This document shows, one piece after another, positions 13,553 through 17,364 of a DNA stretch of 17,364 bases. The first letter of the stretch is position 1. The number at the start of each line of letters is the position of its first letter. Made by a program: the position numbers and the translations under genes. Source of the DNA: Deltaproteobacteria bacterium UBA2221 (lineage in GTDB: Bacteria > Desulfobacterota > Syntrophorhabdia > Syntrophorhabdales > WCHB1-27); assembly GCA_002328485.1 (NCBI GenBank), contig DCUF01000025.1, positions 1 to 17,364 of the forward strand, given 5' to 3'. Below the pieces are notes generated by a model, which saw only the letters and a list, made by a program, of their open reading frames with translations, searched no databases and was not told where the DNA came from.

Positions 13553-14746
13553 GTGATCAAATCAGCGGTCCTTGCCACGTCGGCTCTGTTTGTTCACGCC
13601 TTCGGAATCTTCGCACTCAACGAACGTATCGAGCCTTTTATCTACCACTTTTACAGCATCTCGTGGTGGTCGTACATTTTCTTCCTCGATGCCATTCTGT
13701 CCTTCAAACGTGGCAAATTTCTTGTCATCAACAAGAGGCTGCCTTATCTGGTTCTCATATCATGCGCTTTTTGGTGTATGTTCGAGTTGATCAACCTTCG
13801 CCTCGGAAACTGGTTCTACATTAATCTGCCTGACCGCCGGTCTTACCGATACCTCGGCTATCTCATTGCTTTTGGCACGGTCATCCCTGGAATCTATATC
13901 ACGGCAGAGGCCATCCACCGTTTTGTCGGCGATATACCAATTCGTCCCCTATCACTGAGGGGGCACGTGTCCTTCCTCTTCATTTCGGGATTCGTAGCCC
14001 TTGTGCTTGCGTTAGCCCTTCCCCGGTATCTGTTTCCCTTGGCATGGGTATTTCTTATCCCTATACTGGATGTCATCAACTATCGAGCCGGTCACCCCTC
14101 CATCATCGCTGATCTGGAAAAAGGAAGGGCAGGAGGGATCATCGCCACAATCCTCGGTGGGATGGTCTGCGGCTTTCTGTGGGAGTCCTGGAACTATTGG
14201 GCAATCTCGAAATGGGTATACACGGTACCATTTTTCGAGGGCGCGAAGTTGTTTGAAATGCCCCTCCTCGGGTATGCCGGCTTCGCGTTTTTTGCCTTTG
14301 AGGCCATCGGCTTTTTCCATTTCTTTAATGAGGGTCGTCTTTTTCGGTCCCATCCTTTGCTCATAGTATCGGCTGCTGTCATCTGTTGCCTCTGCGCTTT
14401 TCTCCTCATGGAACGCCATACGGTTTTTTCTTATCTGGCGACAATCGACAAGATACCGGTTATATCGGACTCGAACCGGGCGAATTTCGCGAGAAAGGGT
14501 ATACAATCGTCCTACGCCGTCGACAGGTCAGTTCTGAGCCCTTACGAGAGGGGCTTCCTGGACCTGATGGAGTTGAAAGGGCTTGGTTTGGAACACACGT
14601 TGCAGCTTTACGGGAGGGGCATCCAAAAGAGAGATGATCTCTCCCGGCTCTCCCCCGCCGAACTCTGCGCTATTATCCATGAGTCGCAACCGCGGCGATG
14701 CACGGTCTTTGTAAGAGCCGCCGGCAAACCTGCCCCTGGCTATTGA
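13553..14746 (+). CDS. Nine-TM membrane protein with helix-hairpin-helix-like C-terminus
   Basis: This 397-aa protein has about nine hydrophobic helices between residues 2 and 291 and then a soluble tail. A striking conserved-looking block (about 205-255: FLWESWNYW... then KWVYTVPFFEG... and FEMPLLGYAGF) is rich in aromatics. This WE...W/Y pattern recalls lycopene-cyclase-like membrane proteins, but I cannot assign the family. The tail (about 335-377: FLDLMELKGLGLEHTLQLYG, RGIQKRDDLSRLSPAELCAI) follows the HhH pattern LxxLxGLGxxxAxxLxxxGI...DLxxLSPxEL. HhH motifs usually bind nucleic acid or mediate protein contacts. The start is GTG 13553; an in-frame TAA lies two codons upstream, no Shine-Dalgarno sequence is visible, and TTGACATAA sits at 13541. 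The TGA overlaps the -35 of the next gene. Confidence 0.75.
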   Translation: MIKSAVLATSALFVHAFGIFALNERIEPFIYHFYSISWWSYIFFLDAILSFKRGKFLVINKRLPYLVLISCAFWCMFELINLRLGNWFYINLPDRRSYRYLGYLIAFGTVIPGIYITAEAIHRFVGDIPIRPLSLRGHVSFLFISGFVALVLALALPRYLFPLAWVFLIPILDVINYRAGHPSIIADLEKGRAGGIIATILGGMVCGFLWESWNYWAISKWVYTVPFFEGAKLFEMPLLGYAGFAFFAFEAIGFFHFFNEGRLFRSHPLLIVSAAVICCLCAFLLMERHTVFSYLATIDKIPVISDSNRANFARKGIQSSYAVDRSVLSPYERGFLDLMELKGLGLEHTLQLYGRGIQKRDDLSRLSPAELCAIIHESQPRRCTVFVRAAGKPAPGY

Positions 14747-14771
14747 CATAACATGCCGCCTGTGTTGGAAT
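14743..14771 (+). promoter_or_regulatory. Promoter of the YfgM-like gene, predicting a leaderless mRNA
   Basis: TTGACA (14743-14748) overlaps the TGA of the preceding gene (14744-14746). After 17 bp comes TGGAAT (14766-14771), with an upstream TG extension. Seven bases then lead to ATG 14779, which has no Shine-Dalgarno sequence, so the transcript likely starts at the AUG. Confidence 0.55.
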
Positions 14772-14778
14772 ACATTTC

Positions 14779-15246
14779 ATGACCAGAAGAAACACAGTGT
14801 CAGAAGCAAAAAAACCGGACATCGTTATCGCGTCCTTTGAAAAATCCTTACAGTGGATAAAGTTGAACCCAAAACCTGTCTGCATAGCAGGTGCAACGAT
14901 AGTTGTTTTGGCGGGCCTCTTTATTGGTTTCCGTTTTTATGAAGATAGAAGAGATGAGCGAGTACAGTATCTGCTTTCTCAAGGCCTAAGAAACTATCAG
15001 GAATTCCTCCTCGCCGGGCAGCAGGATTCACTGACAAAGGCCGAGTCGAGCTTCAGGGAATTGCTCCGGGAAAATCCAAAAGGCACAGACAACATCGCGC
15101 GGTTATATCTGGGAAAGATAAGTCGAGCACAGAACAGGTTAGACGAAGCTCACACCTATTATGCACAGGTTGCCCAGAGTTCGGGGGACCCCTTAATCAA
15201 GAAGTTTGCCTCATCCGCCCTTCAGGAACTTAAGGGTTCCAAGTAG
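14779..15246 (+). CDS. YfgM-like tetratricopeptide membrane protein
   Basis: This 155-aa protein has one membrane helix (about residues 33-52) after a basic N-terminus, then a helical periplasmic part. Residues about 63-150 show TPR-like helix pairs (for example AESSFRELLRENPKG and LYLGKISRAQNRLDEAHTYY). The layout matches the TPR_21/YfgM group, single-pass proteins associated with the Sec translocon and periplasmic chaperones. It is somewhat shorter than YfgM of E. coli. ATG 14779 is the first Met after the previous stop. It lacks a ribosome site and coincides with a predicted transcription start. No BamB-like gene follows, unlike the E. coli order. Confidence 0.75.
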   Translation: MTRRNTVSEAKKPDIVIASFEKSLQWIKLNPKPVCIAGATIVVLAGLFIGFRFYEDRRDERVQYLLSQGLRNYQEFLLAGQQDSLTKAESSFRELLRENPKGTDNIARLYLGKISRAQNRLDEAHTYYAQVAQSSGDPLIKKFASSALQELKGSK

Positions 15247-15297
15247 ATCCTATCACCGAACACCTCGAAATGAATTATCACGTTGTCGCAGCAGCCT

Positions 15298-15771
15298 TTA
15301 CGGCACGGGCCTCAAGCTGATCCGTAGTAGCATAAAACGCATCGAAAGTTTGCCATGAAGTCTGTTTTTGTCGAACCAAAACTCCATGACCCCGACCGTG
15401 GGGTGCCTCACCGATAGAAGCATTTTACCACTGGGTTTTCTGATAAAACTACCCACCCTCTCCCAATTACCTCCCTCAACATACCACTTCGGATACGGGG
15501 CAGAGGCGTAAATGATTTTGGCCTCCCAGCAACCGTCGCGCTGATATATCTCCCTAACAGCGAGAACGGCGTCGTACTTGCCGCCGACCTGTGGGCTCTT
15601 CCACGTGCCCCACCATCGACCGGTCTTTCCGAAGAAGGCCTTGACGTCGCTTGGCACGTCGAGAGGCTGCGCCCCACAATAGGCCTCCGGTATCTCCACG
15701 CCCTCGGGTTTTTCATCGGCAGGATGCAATTTTCTCATGGTCATTCCCTTTGCGTCGTTTTTTACTAGCAT
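15298..15771 (-). CDS. Calycin-like domain protein of unknown function
   Basis: This 157-aa protein's C-terminal two thirds fit a repeated pattern seen in many proteobacterial proteins of unknown role: GRWWGTW...AVLAVREI...WEAKIIYASAPYPKWYV...NWERVGSF...KMLLSV...GVMEFWF...RLHGKLSM. This looks like a lipocalin/calycin-style beta barrel with a Trp near its start. Such domains usually follow a signal peptide, but the N-terminus here (MLVKNDAKGMTMRKLHPAD) is charged and has none. Either the protein is cytoplasmic or its true N-terminus was lost. I chose ATG 15771 because GGGAG lies eight bases upstream. ATG 15789 and an internal Met with AAGGG are alternatives. It is convergent with the YfgM-like gene, with 51 bases between, and divergent from mobA. 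Confidence 0.65.
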   Translation of the reverse strand: MLVKNDAKGMTMRKLHPADEKPEGVEIPEAYCGAQPLDVPSDVKAFFGKTGRWWGTWKSPQVGGKYDAVLAVREIYQRDGCWEAKIIYASAPYPKWYVEGGNWERVGSFIRKPSGKMLLSVRHPTVGVMEFWFDKNRLHGKLSMRFMLLRISLRPVP

Positions 15772-15933
15772 TACCAGTTCTCCCTTCATTTTTCAACATG
15801 GTTTCGCAACCTATCCCAGTGAAAATATCTGAGTATGGCGCGGACGGCGCCACGTCCACAAGGGTATGGCGGGGGCGTTTACCGGTCCGCGTGACTTTAC
15901 TCGCCTACAAAAAAGAGGTTAAATGTAAAGCCC

Positions 15934-16494
15934 ATGAGCATTAGTTGCGCTATACTTGCCGGTGGCCAATCCAAGAGGATGGGTCGGGATAAGGCTACTA
16001 TGAACATTGGGGATAAGCGCCTCATCGAGCATGTCTATACCAAGGTTCGGCCTATTTTCGACGATGTCCTCATTATTTCGAGAAATCACGATTCCATAGA
16101 AGGCGTCGATGCACCCGTCTTCGGAGACGTCCTCCTTCACAGAGGGCCTCTTGTGGGGATTGTATCCGCCCTGCTCCACGCTCAAACCACGTACGTATTC
16201 GCAGTGGCCTGTGACATGCCGTTTCTCGACGAAAGCCTCATACGCTCCATGATTGATCAGATTCACGGCGAGGACATCATTATCCCAAAGACCTCAGCGG
16301 GTTATGAAGCCCTTCATGCCATTTACCATAGATCGTGTCTTTCCCCGATGCTCAGGCTGATCGATCGAGGTCGTTTCAAGGTGAGAGACATCTTTCCCTT
16401 TGTGAGCGTCAGCTTCTATGAGGTTGAGGGGATCGCCGTCTTCACAAACCTTAACACTAAAGAGGACGTGGACCAAGTGCGCCATCTGCTGTAA
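15934..16494 (+). CDS. mobA: Molybdenum cofactor guanylyltransferase MobA
   Basis: This 186-aa enzyme transfers GMP to molybdopterin to make the MGD cofactor needed by formate dehydrogenases and related enzymes. The nucleotide-binding loop is L8-AGGQSKRMGRDKA. RGPLVGI (70-76) and VACDMPF (91-97) are the other family blocks; Asp94 should bind Mg2+. The C-terminal FTNLNTKEDVDQ is also typical. Length is normal. The start ATG 15934 has no clear Shine-Dalgarno sequence. AGAGG (15914-15918) is instead well placed for ATG TAA at 15923-15928, a start-stop pair just upstream. No other moco genes or molybdoenzymes are in the window. Confidence 0.93.
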   Translation: MSISCAILAGGQSKRMGRDKATMNIGDKRLIEHVYTKVRPIFDDVLIISRNHDSIEGVDAPVFGDVLLHRGPLVGIVSALLHAQTTYVFAVACDMPFLDESLIRSMIDQIHGEDIIIPKTSAGYEALHAIYHRSCLSPMLRLIDRGRFKVRDIFPFVSVSFYEVEGIAVFTNLNTKEDVDQVRHLL

Positions 16495-17275
16495 GGCTAT
16501 CTGCCCTCCTGAAGAATCAATCCATCTTCTGCTCGAACCATAACGCCAGCGTTCTGTGATGTCGCGAGATACATGTCGGCACTTGTTTTGGCTTCCCATA
16601 GGATGTCGAAGATAAGAGAACTTGAGGAGACGGACTATCGTTTTAGCATTGTCCCATTCCTTTGAGGAGTATGTCGAGTGTGTCCTCTCTTCTCATGCCC
16701 GTGCGGCACCCACCACCCGGGGCGTTCCTGTCCGCGGCTTTGTGGTGGGTCTTGCCCGTCGCAACCTCATAGACGGGGCCCTGAGCGACGCCCTCTGCGA
16801 GACCACTAAGTACCTCCCGGACACAGCCCAGATACTGACCCCGTGAGTATCTGCTGACGACTCGCTCACCATCGTCAACCCGGGACGGTTCGCCCTGACG
16901 CGGCCCTTTTGGACAGGCGTACCGGCCAGTGGTGAGGGTCTCGGTAAACCCGGTTACCCTCGAGCGCGGGACGGAGGAAGGCGGTTACTGCAAACCGTGT
17001 CATGTAAGGGTCGCTCAGGGCATCCGCAAAAGCGCATCGGGCAGCCTTCACTGTTTGCACCCGCTGTGGCAAGGCCTTTCCCTTTGCCGATGGCCTTCTC
17101 TGTATCATGGGTGTCAAGACGTCTTTTGTGGGAACCCTAAAAACAAGAACCCATGAGGGTAATGAGCCCTGACGCGGCGGTCACTGAGGAGATTGAAAGG
17201 CCCCGGGACCCGCGCGCAAGGGAAGCCTCGCTCAACTGGCCCGACCTGTTCAGGAGTCTGTTGGTTGGTCTAGGG
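16495..17275. other. Gene-less GC-rich stretch with possible gene remnants
   Basis: There is no intact gene between mobA and the tRNA terminator. Counting by hand, 16701-16800 is 70% G+C, against 51% for 15961-16060 in mobA. Short plus-strand frames look partly protein-like: HSFEEYVECVLSSHARAAP at about 16660-16710 leading to a stop near 16846, YCKPCHVR near 16984-17010, and in another frame FTVCTRCGKAFPFADGLLC at about 17047-17103. Two CxxC units in different frames suggest a decayed zinc-ribbon gene. A 9-bp inverted repeat lies at 16708-16716/16742-16750. I cannot name a parent gene. Confidence 0.45.
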
Positions 17276-17317
17276 AAAAATAGAGGCTTCCGGGGTTCAC
17301 CCGTGAAGCCTCTATTT
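17276..17317 (-). terminator. Rho-independent terminator of the tRNA gene
   Basis: AAATAGAGGCTTC (17278-17290) pairs perfectly with GAAGCCTCTATTT (17305-17317), with an inner CGGG/CCCG (17291-17294 with 17300-17303). On the minus strand the stem is followed by five T and lies just downstream of the tRNA. Confidence 0.9.
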
Positions 17318-17339
17318 AGCTCGGCAGTTGAATAAGAAA

Positions 17340-17364
17340 TGCCGAGGAGCGGAATTGAACCACT
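17340..17364 (-). tRNA. tRNA 3' end (partial), probably tRNA-Leu
   Basis: The minus strand reads a T-arm AGTGG-TTCAATT-CCGCT (stem AGTGG/CCGCT, one G-T pair), then the acceptor 3' strand CCTCGGC and discriminator A. The complementary 5' acceptor would be GCCGAGG, common in tRNA-Leu. CCA is not encoded (TTTC follows). The anticodon lies outside the window, so the identity is inferred. Confidence 0.85.

Noticed and set aside
16693..17117. Two minus-strand frames of 61 and 80 codons in the GC-rich block
   Set aside because: High G+C keeps frames open by chance. They are Arg/Pro-rich, have no ribosome site and resemble no family.
1..17364. CRISPR array, insertion sequence or prophage genes
   Set aside because: No regularly spaced repeats, transposase, integrase or phage structural proteins were found on either strand.

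Overview
The window looks like a chromosome segment of an anaerobic, Gram-negative, diderm bacterium, most likely a Desulfobacterota/Syntrophorhabdus-type lineage. This is inferred from gene content: a membrane-anchored NarI-HdrD type Fe-S oxidoreductase of the EtfAB:(methyl)menaquinone oxidoreductase kind, a MenA-like prenyltransferase, an Isf-type iron-sulfur flavoprotein, a clostridial-type 2[4Fe-4S] ferredoxin, MobA for molybdenum cofactor and an LptF/LptG pair for LPS export. No phage, insertion sequence, CRISPR array or rRNA is visible.

Layout. 1-700: the 5' part of an unidentified minus-strand gene, whose first codons lie inside a perfect 14-bp inverted repeat, diverges from a two-gene unit (FmdB zinc ribbon plus a 51-aa protein). 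797-3401: minus-strand genes for a degenerate-site cupin (with a 28-aa upstream ORF), a MenA-like prenyltransferase and an Isf-like flavoprotein. 3706-4437: glycine-zipper lipoprotein. 4543-5022: YfcE-like phosphoesterase on the minus strand. 5258-8806: plus-strand run lptF-lptG-YprB-like nuclease-alpha/beta hydrolase, with overlaps inside each pair. 8862-9551: MscS-like membrane protein on the minus strand. 9668-11680: the large respiratory Fe-S oxidoreductase, ended by a strong terminator. 11922-12539: ferredoxin and an unidentified 101-aa ORF on the minus strand. 12582-15246: LysM-NlpC/P60 hydrolase, a 9-TM protein with a helix-hairpin-helix-like tail, and a YfgM-like TPR membrane protein. 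15298-15771: a calycin-like protein of unknown function on the minus strand. 15934-16494: MobA. 16495-17339: no intact gene, with a markedly GC-rich block of possible gene remnants. 17340-17364: the 3' end of a minus-strand tRNA, probably Leu, followed by its terminator.

How the genes work together. Two themes recur. The first is envelope biogenesis: LptFG, the lipoprotein, NlpC/P60, YfgM-like and MscS-like proteins. The second is low-potential electron transfer: MenA-like enzyme, EMO-like oxidoreductase, ferredoxin, Isf-like flavoprotein and MobA. These are neighbours rather than one operon.

Most notable signals. (i) Three genes for membrane proteins (5258, 9551 and 14779) have good TTGACA promoters whose -10 ends only 5-7 nt before the ATG and have no Shine-Dalgarno sequence, which predicts leaderless mRNAs. 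(ii) The perfect inverted repeat at 109-149 covers a predicted start codon. (iii) Very short ORFs precede three genes. (iv) A membrane protein carries an HhH-like C-terminus. (v) A GC-rich remnant lies beside a tRNA. I do not see a clearly new multi-gene defence or biosynthetic system; the findings are individual leads.
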